Assembly: GCA_963836425.1 (NCBI GenBank)
Contig: CAWIJJ010000017.1
Span: 186,001-250,000, forward strand
Direction of reading: 5' to 3'
DNA length: 64,000 nucleotides
DNA from: CAWIJJ01 sp963836425
GTDB lineage: Bacteria > Acidobacteriota > Terriglobia > Bryobacterales > Bryobacteraceae
The notes below the pieces were generated by a model. The model saw nothing but the letters and a program-made list of their open reading frames with translations. It ran no database searches and was not told the DNA's origin. Positions 51,367 to 59,390 of the stretch are shown one piece after another (position 1 is the stretch's first letter; every line of letters starts with the position of its first letter). The position numbers and the translations under genes are program-made.

Positions 51367-52885
51367 CGGGCGGCCGTTTCTCGGACGGCTTCCGGCCTTT
51401 GGTTTGGTATTGGCCGCAGGCCTGGCGGCGTGCCAGGTTTCCGACCCGGCGAAAGGGAAAAACATGCCCATCACTTACGAGGCCAAGTCCCGGCAGGACC
51501 GGTGGATTGCCGGCGCCGGGGTCACCATCGATCTTCGCGTGGACAACCACACCACGGCACCATTCGAGATGCCGGATCCAAATTACCGCACCAGCGCGCA
51601 GCCCCGTTTTGAGTTGACGAGTCCGAAAGGTGAGAGGAAGGAATTCAGCCCCAACAGTCTGGCCACCGATTGGGACCGGCGGCAGCCGCCGGCCACGATC
51701 CGGATTGCGCCGGGAGGCCACTGGGAAGGAGACCTGTCGCTCACCCTGTTCGCGAATGTCGCCGAGCCGGGCCGGTACCGGCTGCGCTCGTGGATCGAGA
51801 GCCAGGGAGCGCGCATCGAGTCCGCACCCGCGGAATTCGAGGTGATCCGGCCGGCCACACGGGATCTGGCGGCAGAAACCAGCGCAGCCGAGCCCAATCT
51901 CACCGTGGTGGACTGCGTGGAACTACTGGATGGCGGAATTGTGGCCTCGAGCAACCTGTCTGAGGAGGATGCGCGCAACGCCGAGCTGCTGCCGTTCGAG
52001 CGCATGGAGCGTGGTGCAACGGATTCGGAAGCGGATGCGATCTATGCCCCGTACTCGAATTTTTCCGTGGGGATGACCGGTCTTCGCTGGATCGTGGCGG
52101 CCAAAGAGCGCATTCTGCTGGTGGGGCACAATCTGCATCCCGGGCGCACGCAGGCCTTCGAAGGCGCGCAGCTCTCTCTCGTGTTGCCTCCGGTAGCGAC
52201 CGAGGCCGGACTGTATGTGGCGGGCGTCCGCGGCAGCGAACTGGTGCTCTCCCGGTTCACGGGTTCGGAAAGCGGCGTAGCCGCGGGTCCCGTCTGGGTG
52301 ATCGAAAAACTCGCATCGGCGCCGGTATCGGCCACGCTCACGCTGTCGCCGCAAGCAGCCGGCAATACACTGCTGTTCATGCTGGCTTGGAACCTGGGGA
52401 CGGAAACGCGGGTCCAGTTCCTTACCGTCAATCCAGGCGGAAAAGTGCTGGCGCGCGCCGAGCAAACGATATCCGGCGTGCGTCCGCTGGGTCCGGCGGC
52501 CGCCGGATGGAGCACGGCCGGTGAGGTTCGCGCCTCACTGCTGGTGCGCAATGCGAACGTCGCCACCGAGCTGCGCGCGGCGGAGCTCCACCTTTCGCCC
52601 ACGCTGGCTATCGATGGCGCGGCCCGGTTCAGCGAACCGGTACGGCTCGAATTTCCGCTCGAAGACGCGCGCTTCGCCTACTTCGAATCGCAGCCGGGCC
52701 GGCTCTCCCGCATGATCGTGATTCGCACCGGGGGCGACAGGATCTGGGTGATTCCCTCGGGCCAAGCGCCCCGTCCGCCGCGCCGCAGGCTGCCTGTCAG
52801 GGGACCGCTGGCGATTCTCCCGGGCCAGGTTCATTGGTATGCCGTGTGGCCGGAGGCCGGCAAACTGGCAATCGCCCCGCTCTAG
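51335..52885 (+). CDS. Lipoprotein, unknown; possible immunity or partner protein
   Basis: 516 residues from a TTG with GGGAG 7 bases upstream, starting inside the metzincin gene. A lipobox (VLAAGLAACQ) predicts an envelope lipoprotein. The first ~140 mature residues look like a beta-sandwich (VTIDLRVDNHTTAPFEMPDP, GHWEGDLSLTLFANVAEPGR). The rest is beta-rich (GLYVAGVRGSELVLSRFTG, LLFMLAWNLGTETRVQFLTV) and may be a propeller. No family was recognised. Coupling to a cell-wall protease fits an immunity role, but a structural role is equally possible. Confidence 0.65.
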   Translation: MTRTDRRSRNSGRPFLGRLPAFGLVLAAGLAACQVSDPAKGKNMPITYEAKSRQDRWIAGAGVTIDLRVDNHTTAPFEMPDPNYRTSAQPRFELTSPKGERKEFSPNSLATDWDRRQPPATIRIAPGGHWEGDLSLTLFANVAEPGRYRLRSWIESQGARIESAPAEFEVIRPATRDLAAETSAAEPNLTVVDCVELLDGGIVASSNLSEEDARNAELLPFERMERGATDSEADAIYAPYSNFSVGMTGLRWIVAAKERILLVGHNLHPGRTQAFEGAQLSLVLPPVATEAGLYVAGVRGSELVLSRFTGSESGVAAGPVWVIEKLASAPVSATLTLSPQAAGNTLLFMLAWNLGTETRVQFLTVNPGGKVLARAEQTISGVRPLGPAAAGWSTAGEVRASLLVRNANVATELRAAELHLSPTLAIDGAARFSEPVRLEFPLEDARFAYFESQPGRLSRMIVIRTGGDRIWVIPSGQAPRPPRRRLPVRGPLAILPGQVHWYAVWPEAGKLAIAPL

Positions 52886-52942
52886 TACGCATTCCATGGC
52901 AGTTTGCTTGAGTCCGCCGGCCGGTCCTGATAGCATCCAACT

Positions 52943-53614
52943 GTGAAAACGTGGGGCTCCACCCTGTTCGGCTGGCGCGTCCGCTCCGGACGCAGCACTT
53001 TCCGCGTCATCCCGCGCTGGCAGCTTCAGCCCGGCGATCACCCCTTGAGCAATCCGGGGGTCAGCCGGTCGCAAATCCACGAGTGGGGCCGGTATTCCTC
53101 GCGCCTGCTGCCGGAACTCTATCAGGCGGCATATGGCCGGCCGGCTCCCGACATGCTGACGGACCGGGACACGACGATCGAGGAGCAGCTCGAAGAGGCA
53201 TTTCGGAACCGCCGCCTGCTTCTGCTGCCGGGTGAGTTACTGGAACGGAAGCACGCTGGAGGGAGCGCTTCCGGGGGCGCGGCCGGTGCTCCTCCACCAC
53301 CGCCTCCGGCCGGGTCGCAAACCGACGATGAATCGGACTCATCGTCTTCCTCTTCATCCACATCGGGCTCCGGCGAAGAAACGGCCCCGCCCCCGAAGAA
53401 GACCGAGAAGACGTGGTTCCGGGCGACGCTCAAGGACGAGGACGGCGAGCCGATGGCGGATGAGGATTACACCCTGATCGACACTGATGGTGTCAAGCGG
53501 ACAGGCAAGCTGGACCCGAACGGCGAGGTCTACATCCCCGCCATTTTGCCTCCCGGACAGTGCACAATCAGCTTTCCTAACATCCACCTGAACCCGCGTA
53601 AGAAGAAGAAGTAA
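52943..53614 (+). CDS. Protein with VgrG-tail-like beta domain
   Basis: 223 residues from a GTG, with no signal peptide. The N-terminal ~90 residues (WQLQPGDHPLSNPGVSRSQI, HEWGRYSSRLLPELYQAAYG) are followed by a Pro tract and a Ser/Asp/Glu low-complexity linker (~120-150). The C-terminal domain (WFRATLKDEDGEPMADEDYT, LIDTDGVKRTGKLDPNGEVY, LPPGQCTISFP) matches the small beta domain common at the ends of VgrG/PAAR-type proteins and their cargo. It ends in a Lys/Arg tail. This supports a contractile-injection-system cargo or adaptor role, although no injection gene is in the window. Confidence 0.65.
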   Translation: MKTWGSTLFGWRVRSGRSTFRVIPRWQLQPGDHPLSNPGVSRSQIHEWGRYSSRLLPELYQAAYGRPAPDMLTDRDTTIEEQLEEAFRNRRLLLLPGELLERKHAGGSASGGAAGAPPPPPPAGSQTDDESDSSSSSSSTSGSGEETAPPPKKTEKTWFRATLKDEDGEPMADEDYTLIDTDGVKRTGKLDPNGEVYIPAILPPGQCTISFPNIHLNPRKKKK

Positions 53615-53631
53615 GAAAAGTACAAATACAA

Positions 53632-53660
53632 TTGACGCCGGGTACTGTAAAGGCTAGACT
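53632..53660 (+). promoter_or_regulatory. Sigma-70-like promoter of the SGNH hydrolase gene
   Basis: TTGACG (53632-53637), exactly 17 bases, TAGACT (53655-53660). The predicted start is near 53667, leaving a ~30-base leader with AGGAG before the ATG at 53698. It is one of the best canonical promoters in the window. Confidence 0.6.
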
Positions 53661-53697
53661 GATGCGAATCGCTTTTAAAGCCTCAGGAGTCTGACTC

Positions 53698-54939
53698 ATG
53701 AAAATACGAATTGTAACTCTGGTGGCGATGGCGACCAGCCTGACCTTCGCCGCGGACACCCAACGTGATTTCACAAGACTAATATCGGTCGGTGATTCGT
53801 TGAGCGCAGGTTTTACAAACTTTTCTTTGAATGTCGCCGGCCAGTTGAACGGCTACACTGCGGTCGTAGCCAGGCAGGCGGGGCTTGCGGTAAATGGCTC
53901 TCAAATCGGAACGAATACCTTCGCCCTGCCATTGATCTCCTATCCTGGCATTCCGCCTGCTCTTTACGCCGTCCCAGGCTCTCCCTTTCCGCAGATCTTG
54001 CGGGAGCCGTTGCCGGGCATGCCCCTTCCGGGCGGGCAGCCGTCCAATCTTTCGGTGCCGGGTTATAGCGTGCTCGATGCCCTGGTACACCCGTTTCCGG
54101 GTGATCCCGCGAACAACGTCATCGACGCACTCAGCGATATAACTTTCACGCGCAGTTCAACCTTCGGCTGCGGGCCCATTCCCGCCGGATTCCTGTCGTT
54201 CCTTTCCAACGTAACGCAGATCCCCCCGACCAAATACGTAGTCAGTGCCGCAGCCTGTGCCCTGGCCTTGAGACCTTCGGCGATATTGGTTTCCATCGGC
54301 AATAATGATGCTTTGCAGACGCTGACACTAGGCTTGCCCCCAACGAATCCCACTACTTTCGCCTTGCGCTATGCCGCATTGCTCGGCGTCCTGCGAAGCA
54401 CCGGCGCGGATATATTCGTGTCGAACATCCCGGACGTGCGGACAATTCCGTTCCTGGTCCCCGTTCCGGCGTTCGCAAGCCCGCAGGTCTGCAGCTTTGT
54501 GCCACCGGGGGCCACGGCCGCACGATTTCGTGGTTTTAGACATCATTAACCCGCTGGGTACGACGAACTTGTGCGCAAATTACGCGGTTCGTACGAAGGC
54601 CCAGGTCGACGCCGCGGGAGTTGCGATCGCCGCTTACAACAAGACCATCGCAAATCAGGCACGGCTGTTTGGCGCAAAAGTGGTGGACGTCAATGCCCTC
54701 ATGACCAACGTGGCGGCGGTCGGGCGGGACGTTGTTCTCAAGAACGCGTGCCGAGGCACCTGACTACCTTGATGTTCGGAGGCATCTTCTCGCTGGACGG
54801 AATCCACCCGACCAACACGGGTTACGCAATTCTGGCCAATGCGACAATTGATGTGATCAATGCTGCGTTTCCCGGCAGCCCGGCAATTCCCAAAGTTGAT
54901 CTGAACGTCGTTGCATCCGCGGATCCACTGGTATTTTAG
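53698..54939 (+). pseudogene. Exported SGNH/GDSL hydrolase with two compensating frame breaks
   Basis: A signal peptide (RIVTLVAMATSLTFAADT) precedes block I with nucleophile Ser34 (ISVGDSLSAGF), block III-like VSIGNNDALQ, and block V Asp/His in SLDGIHPTNTGYAI near the end. The frame shifts by +1 near 54520 (between GATA and HDFVVLDIINPLG) and back near 54758-54761 (between NACRG and LTTLMFGGIF). The net change is zero, so 53698-54939 corresponds to 413 codons. An extra base and a missing base explain it, pointing to base-calling errors or recent decay. Confidence 0.8.
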
Positions 54940-54952
54940 GCATTCTCCAGAG

Positions 54953-54972
54953 GGGCGCCGGAGGCGGCGCCC
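54953..54972 (+). terminator. GC-rich hairpin after the SGNH gene
   Basis: GGGCGCC (54953-54959) and GGCGCCC (54966-54972) form a perfect 7-base stem with a 6-base loop 13 bases after the stop codon. No T tract follows, so termination would be weak or factor-dependent. Confidence 0.4.
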
Positions 54973-55054
54973 TCGCTTAATCTCCTGGGCTCCTTCCCTG
55001 AACCTCATTTGAATGCTTGGAGTTGCGACGATCCACGTCGCACGAAGGGCCCAT

Positions 55055-55144
55055 TCAGGTGGAAACGCCGATCCGTGGCAGGACCCAGCGCATCAGCACA
55101 ATGTAGGCGACGAACACAAGCAGCGGAGCCAGATACTGGAACAC
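55055..55144 (-). CDS. Possible 29-residue single-span membrane protein
   Basis: Within the otherwise empty 54940-55187 gap, a GTG at 55144 opens a frame of 29 residues ending at 55055: a hydrophobic helix (FQYLAPLLVFVAYIVLMRWV) followed by LPRIGVST. The pattern is that of a small bacterial membrane protein. There is no ribosome site and an in-frame stop lies only ~10 codons upstream, so it may be chance. Confidence 0.3.
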   Translation of the reverse strand: MFQYLAPLLVFVAYIVLMRWVLPRIGVST

Positions 55145-55187
55145 ATCTAATGGGATGCAGTCGCGGCGGATAGGTTACAGGACCCGC

Positions 55188-55658
55188 CTATTTTGTGACG
55201 GTGACCGGAACTTCCACCTTTACCGTCTTTGGCGGCAGGCAAATCTTGTTGTCGCACGTCTGGTATGACGTGCTGATGACGACCTTCTGGGCCCCTGCCG
55301 GCGCTGCGGCGGCCACCTGGACGGGCAGCGTAAACTGCGCTTCGCCTTCGTAGAACTCCACTTCCATGTTGAAGCTCGGGTCCTGCATGGTCTGCGGTTC
55401 ACTGGGCTGAATGGACCCGGCGAGGCGGAACGGCTGCCCTTCCGCGATCCAGATACGCGTGGGAATGGGCCCCTCGGGCATCGGTTTCATGGAGTAGAGA
55501 TGCCACCCCTCCTGAACCCGGGCGACCAGCTTGACAGTGATCCGCGTCCCCGCTTTTACGGGTTTCGCGGGGGCTTCCCGGACTTGCCAGGCAACCGGGT
55601 CGGGCGGCGCCGCCGCCAGGCATAAGGCAACGAGCGCCGCGCCAATCAGTTTATTCAT
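55188..55658 (-). CDS. Exported DsbD N-terminal (DsbD-alpha)-like protein
   Basis: 156 residues from the ATG at 55658, overlapping the upstream gene by 8 bases. A signal peptide (LIGAALVALCLAAAPPD) precedes an immunoglobulin-like domain typical of DsbD-alpha: VQEGWHLYSMKPMPEGPIPT, FEGEAQF-type strands and the Cys pair in SYQTCDNKICLPPKT. Here it stands alone, without the DsbD membrane and thioredoxin domains. With the upstream CPPC protein it probably forms a periplasmic thiol-disulfide pair. Confidence 0.82.
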   Translation of the reverse strand: MNKLIGAALVALCLAAAPPDPVAWQVREAPAKPVKAGTRITVKLVARVQEGWHLYSMKPMPEGPIPTRIWIAEGQPFRLAGSIQPSEPQTMQDPSFNMEVEFYEGEAQFTLPVQVAAAAPAGAQKVVISTSYQTCDNKICLPPKTVKVEVPVTVTK

Positions 55659-57351
55659 TGCGCGATCCAAAAGCCTCCGTCGGAGCGCCGCCGGCTTCGC
55701 CGAACTCCAGATATCCAGCCTGGAGGACGTGCTTGGACTTGTCTTCCTGGACGAAAATGACGAGCGCGAGGTCAGCACGGTCGATCTGGTATTTCTTCTC
55801 GGCAAACGTGAAGGGCTCGCCTCGGTGGCCGCCGGCCTCATAGGTGTCGAGGTGGGTTTTGAGTGCCTTACTGATTTCGTCGATGTCGAAGCTCTGCGTG
55901 AACGATTGCGGCGCGCCCGCGGCGAGGTCGAAGCCTGCGGCCTTGGGACCGCCCATCGCGCGGACGACCATCGGGTGAAAGCGAATTCCGTTTTCACCAT
56001 TGAACCGCAGTTCCTTTTCGACGAGCACGATGTGAAGCTTGAGGTCCTTGGCTTCGCTTTGCACGTTCTGTACCGTGACGTGCACCGAAACGGTGTTGCC
56101 GGTGAGGTTCGCGCCGGCGGAGAAATGGGCCTCCGCAGCTTTTTCCAGGTCGCCTTCGATTTCGGGATTGAAACGGCCATAGGTCTGGGGCGCCATGTCG
56201 CGGGAACCGCCACCAACCGTTTTCTTGCCATCGATCGCGTAGGTGGGGACGCCCGTGACGGCATAGCTCTTGTTCCGCGCCTGGGTGTCGGGGTTGGTCA
56301 TGGGGTCCGGCCGCGGAATGTGCTGGTGGTACATGATGACGGCGAGTTCTTTGCGGTTGTACCGCTGCATGGCGGCATCGAACGCGATATCCGCCGATGC
56401 GCAAGGCGGGCAACCCGAACCCGTGAACACTTCGGCCAGAACGACGCGGTCGCTGCGCTTCTCGCCGGGCGTGTAATCCTCTACTTTCACCGGGTTGGGA
56501 AATCGCTTCTGATATTCGGCGTCGAGCATTTCTTCCAGGCCGTCGAGTGAGTTGTTGTGCTGCTTGCGGTAGACTGCTTCGAGCGCCGCCGCCGCTTCCT
56601 TGCCGGCCGAGCCCGCCAGACGGGCGGGAATCAGGTACTCGAGCGCCTGGGCATCGTTGCCCGCCTTGGCGGCCAGTTCACCGAGCGCCGCCTGGACGGT
56701 AACGTTGTCCTTGTTCGCGGCGTAAGCCTCCTCAAGCAGTTTCCGGCCCTTGCCTTCATTGCCCAGTTTCACTTCGATGCGGCCCAGCAGGGCGATTCGC
56801 GTAGCCCTCATCTGGAGGAAGCGCTTCTGCAAGTCCTCCGGCTCCGGCACCTTTTGCTTTCGCCGTTCGTACCCTTCAATCTGCTCGCGAAGCCACGGCG
56901 CGAGCGTGAACGTCGCGACGTTCTTCTCCGCATACTTCCGCGCGTCATCGAGCAGCAGATTGGCATTGAGCAGTTGCGTGGCAAGCTGGCCGGCCAGCGA
57001 TCCGCGGTTCTTCTCGGGAGCCTTCTTGTACAGCTCTGAGGCAAATTTGCGGATACGGTCCTTTTGCTGCGGGAACTTCTGCGCAAGAGTGGTGAAGATG
57101 CCAAGATCGGCGGACTGCACCATGGGACTGTCCGGGAAGTCCTTTTTGAATTTCTCGTAGGCCTCGATCTTCTTCTCCGGATCGGTGATGCGGCCCGCTT
57201 CGGAATACGCCTTCGTATCGGGGGGCGTTTCGCGTACGGTGGGCTGCTGCGCGGCGGCAGGTTGACCCGGCGCCGGTGAGGGCGGGTTTTGCGCGAGGGC
57301 TCCACCGAGCAGAGCGCAAAGGACTACGGGAAAGGTGAGCCGAGCGGCCAT
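55651..57351 (-). CDS. Exported TPR-thioredoxin fusion with CPPC active site
   Basis: 566 residues. A signal peptide (LTFPVVLCALLGGALAQN) and a Pro/Ala linker lead to a ~230-residue TPR region (KIEAYEKFKKDFPDSPMVQS, GRKLLEEAYAANKDNVTVQA). A thioredoxin-like domain (~285-380) follows with VLAEVFTGSGCPPCASAD and the cis-Pro region AVTGVPTYAIDG. The C-terminal ~170 residues are a beta domain (NTVSVHVTVQNVQ, DLKLHIVLVEKELRF). CPPC suggests a reductant or disulfide exchanger in the periplasm. It is coupled to the DsbD-alpha-like gene. Confidence 0.85.
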   Translation of the reverse strand: MAARLTFPVVLCALLGGALAQNPPSPAPGQPAAAQQPTVRETPPDTKAYSEAGRITDPEKKIEAYEKFKKDFPDSPMVQSADLGIFTTLAQKFPQQKDRIRKFASELYKKAPEKNRGSLAGQLATQLLNANLLLDDARKYAEKNVATFTLAPWLREQIEGYERRKQKVPEPEDLQKRFLQMRATRIALLGRIEVKLGNEGKGRKLLEEAYAANKDNVTVQAALGELAAKAGNDAQALEYLIPARLAGSAGKEAAAALEAVYRKQHNNSLDGLEEMLDAEYQKRFPNPVKVEDYTPGEKRSDRVVLAEVFTGSGCPPCASADIAFDAAMQRYNRKELAVIMYHQHIPRPDPMTNPDTQARNKSYAVTGVPTYAIDGKKTVGGGSRDMAPQTYGRFNPEIEGDLEKAAEAHFSAGANLTGNTVSVHVTVQNVQSEAKDLKLHIVLVEKELRFNGENGIRFHPMVVRAMGGPKAAGFDLAAGAPQSFTQSFDIDEISKALKTHLDTYEAGGHRGEPFTFAEKKYQIDRADLALVIFVQEDKSKHVLQAGYLEFGEAGGAPTEAFGSRNE

Positions 57352-57473
57352 GGACGCAACTCCTTCTAATTGCCGGATCGAACCCGGAAGCCGGTAACGG
57401 TATCTATTCTACTGAAATCCACAGCTTGTAGGACTTTTCGCAATAGCCCTGGAAGCAGAGATTGAAACCCGAT

Positions 57474-57479
57474 TATACT
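57474..57479 (+). promoter_or_regulatory. Candidate -10 box of etfBA
   Basis: TATACT, in the 203-base gap between the divergent CPPC-protein and etfB genes, about 75 bases before the ATG of etfB. No clear -35 box is present at 16-18 bases. Nothing else was recognised in the gap 57352-57554. Confidence 0.3.
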
Positions 57480-57554
57480 GTACGTTCACCCGGGGGCCAA
57501 CGGCGGCAGCGCACTCCTGCCGGAACCGTATGTCGAGCCGGGCCTGAGAAACGC

Positions 57555-58370
57555 ATGAGCTTACCATTACAAATCGTAGTCTGCGGAAGCATCGTTCCCG
57601 ACCCGCTGCAAACGCTGGAACCGGTAACGGGCGGTCCGGCCGGCCCTTCCCTGAAGAATGAAATGATGCTCCCGGCCGTGCTGGACCCGTGGGCGGGGCA
57701 CGCGCTGTTCGAAGCGGCAAACCTGGCGCAAAAGACGCCGGGAAGCAAGGTCTGGCTGGTGAGCCTGGGGCCGAAAGCCAAGCTGCAACAGGTGATGATG
57801 ACCGTCGGTCAAAAGGCGCCGTTCGAACTGGTGGCTCTGGACGGGCCGAGTTCGGGCTTTGGCGATTCATTTGAAACGGCAGCGGCGCTTGCGGGAGCAA
57901 TCGAAGGAATTGCGGGCCTGGACCGGACAAGGCTGCTGGTGTTCGGCGGGTGGGAGTCGGCCTCTCGCGGCGCGGGCACGACGCTGCAGATGGTGGGCGA
58001 ACGGCTGGGGATCACCGAGCAGTTCCTCGGCGTGGACCAGATCGCGGTTCAGGAGGACGGCAGTTTCCAGGTGCTGGAACGGATCGAGGGCGGGAGACAC
58101 CAGGTGTCGGTGTGCGCGGCGCCGCCGGCCGTGCTCGGTTGGGCCACGGGGCACCTGCCGGAGCCGCGCAACAATCCGCAGGTGGGGATGGCCAACATGC
58201 GCGCCATCATGCCGGCGCTCCAGCGCGCCAAAGCGGCGCCGGTGGCGAGTGCGGGGCTCACGTTCGTTTCAGTAAGCCTGCCGAAGCAGCAACGGGAAAC
58301 GCGCATCGAGAAAAACATGCCGGCCGAAGAGATCGCGCGCGAACTGGCGGCGTGGATCGGGGAGGAATAG
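57555..58370 (+). CDS. etfB: Electron transfer flavoprotein beta subunit
   Basis: 271 residues from the ATG at 57555; the frame is open upstream, but this start gives the standard N-terminus (LQIVVCGSIVPDPLQTLEP). It has the EtfB pattern: LDPWAGHALFEAANLAQK, VWLVSLGPKAKLQQVMM, LLVFGGWESASRGAGTTLQM and GVDQIAVQEDGSFQVLERIE. EtfB binds AMP and pairs with EtfA to move electrons from acyl-CoA or other dehydrogenases to the quinone pool. It is followed after 1 base by etfA. Confidence 0.88.
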   Translation: MSLPLQIVVCGSIVPDPLQTLEPVTGGPAGPSLKNEMMLPAVLDPWAGHALFEAANLAQKTPGSKVWLVSLGPKAKLQQVMMTVGQKAPFELVALDGPSSGFGDSFETAAALAGAIEGIAGLDRTRLLVFGGWESASRGAGTTLQMVGERLGITEQFLGVDQIAVQEDGSFQVLERIEGGRHQVSVCAAPPAVLGWATGHLPEPRNNPQVGMANMRAIMPALQRAKAAPVASAGLTFVSVSLPKQQRETRIEKNMPAEEIARELAAWIGEE

Positions 58371-58371
58371 A

Positions 58372-59382
58372 GTGGAAACGATTCTGGTTCTGGCGCATAC
58401 GGAAGCGGACGGAAAATTGGCGAACCCGGCGCTGGAAGCACTGGCGGCGGCATTGGCGCTCGGCGGCGAAGTAGCGGTCGGGTTGGTGGGCGCCCAGGTG
58501 CAGCCGGCAGCGGACCAGGTGGCCACCTGCGGCGCCCGTCGGTTCCTGGCAGTCGCGGGCGAGGAGTTTTCGCAGGCGCGCTACGCGACCGATGCGGCAG
58601 CGGCGGAAGCGCTGGGGCGCGCGGCTGGGGCAAGCGTGATCATCGCACCGGGCACGTCGCGGTGGGCGCGCGCGCTGCCGGGCGCGGCGTACCGGTTGGG
58701 CGGGCGCGTTGACACGCATGCCACGGCAATTGCTCCCGCGGCGGCCGGGCCGGCGGTGACACGCTGGTTCTACCGGCAGAGAATGGAGGCGGTGCTCAGC
58801 CGGACACAGCGGCCCTGGTGCGTGCTGCTCGATTCCGGATGTGTGGCGCCGTGGGCCGGATCCGCCGGAAGTGCGACGGTTGAGACCGTAGCCCTGGACG
58901 CGCCGGCGACCCGCACGACCGTAGCCGGAGTCCAAGCGCCGAAATCGGACGAGCAGACGATTCGTCCGGATGCAAAACTGCTCTTCGTGGCGGGCGCCGG
59001 TTGGACCAAGAAACAGTCCGACGGGGCGGTGCACGGCAAGGAGGCGGAGTCCCTGATCCTCGGTTTCCTGCGCGCTTCGCAAGCCTCGCTCGGAGGCAGC
59101 AAGAGCCTGGTGGATTTGAGCGGCGAGGGCCAGGCAGTGCTCGGGTTCATGACCCACCTGAACCAGATCGGGCAGACGGGCTCGACCCCGCGTCATGCAA
59201 AAGGCCTTTCGACGTGCTGCCACGGCGAGGAACCGCACGTGGTGGGCTGGCGTTTCGTCACCGAGCGGCGCGCCATCAACCTGGACGCGGGCTGCGGCTG
59301 GGCCCGTGGAAAAGCGGATGTGGTGTACGTAGCCGACGCATTCGAAGTGATGCGCCACCTGAACCGGATGATGGCGGGCTGA
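58372..59382 (+). CDS. etfA: Electron transfer flavoprotein alpha subunit, divergent FAD region
   Basis: 336 residues from a GTG directly after etfB. The N-terminal domain reads ILVLAHTEADGKLANPALEA, and the FAD-domain start QIGQTGSTPRHAKGL is recognisable. The following conserved stretch is unusual: where typical EtfA has LYIAVGISGAIQH and an INxDPxAPIF motif, this protein has STCCHGEEPHVVGWRF and AINLDAGCGWARGKADVVYV. The FAD site may be altered. Co-occurrence with etfB keeps the family call. Confidence 0.82.
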   Translation: METILVLAHTEADGKLANPALEALAAALALGGEVAVGLVGAQVQPAADQVATCGARRFLAVAGEEFSQARYATDAAAAEALGRAAGASVIIAPGTSRWARALPGAAYRLGGRVDTHATAIAPAAAGPAVTRWFYRQRMEAVLSRTQRPWCVLLDSGCVAPWAGSAGSATVETVALDAPATRTTVAGVQAPKSDEQTIRPDAKLLFVAGAGWTKKQSDGAVHGKEAESLILGFLRASQASLGGSKSLVDLSGEGQAVLGFMTHLNQIGQTGSTPRHAKGLSTCCHGEEPHVVGWRFVTERRAINLDAGCGWARGKADVVYVADAFEVMRHLNRMMAG

Positions 59383-59390
59383 ACGCCGGG

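Noticed and set aside
48469..51474. A 1001-residue open frame antisense to the wall-binding protease
   Set aside because: It has low-complexity Arg/Gly/Val composition and no domain or ribosome site. The plus-strand frame carries clear domains and catalytic motifs.
57462..57554. An upstream extension of EtfB
   Set aside because: The added residues do not resemble EtfB and the region contains the candidate -10 box.
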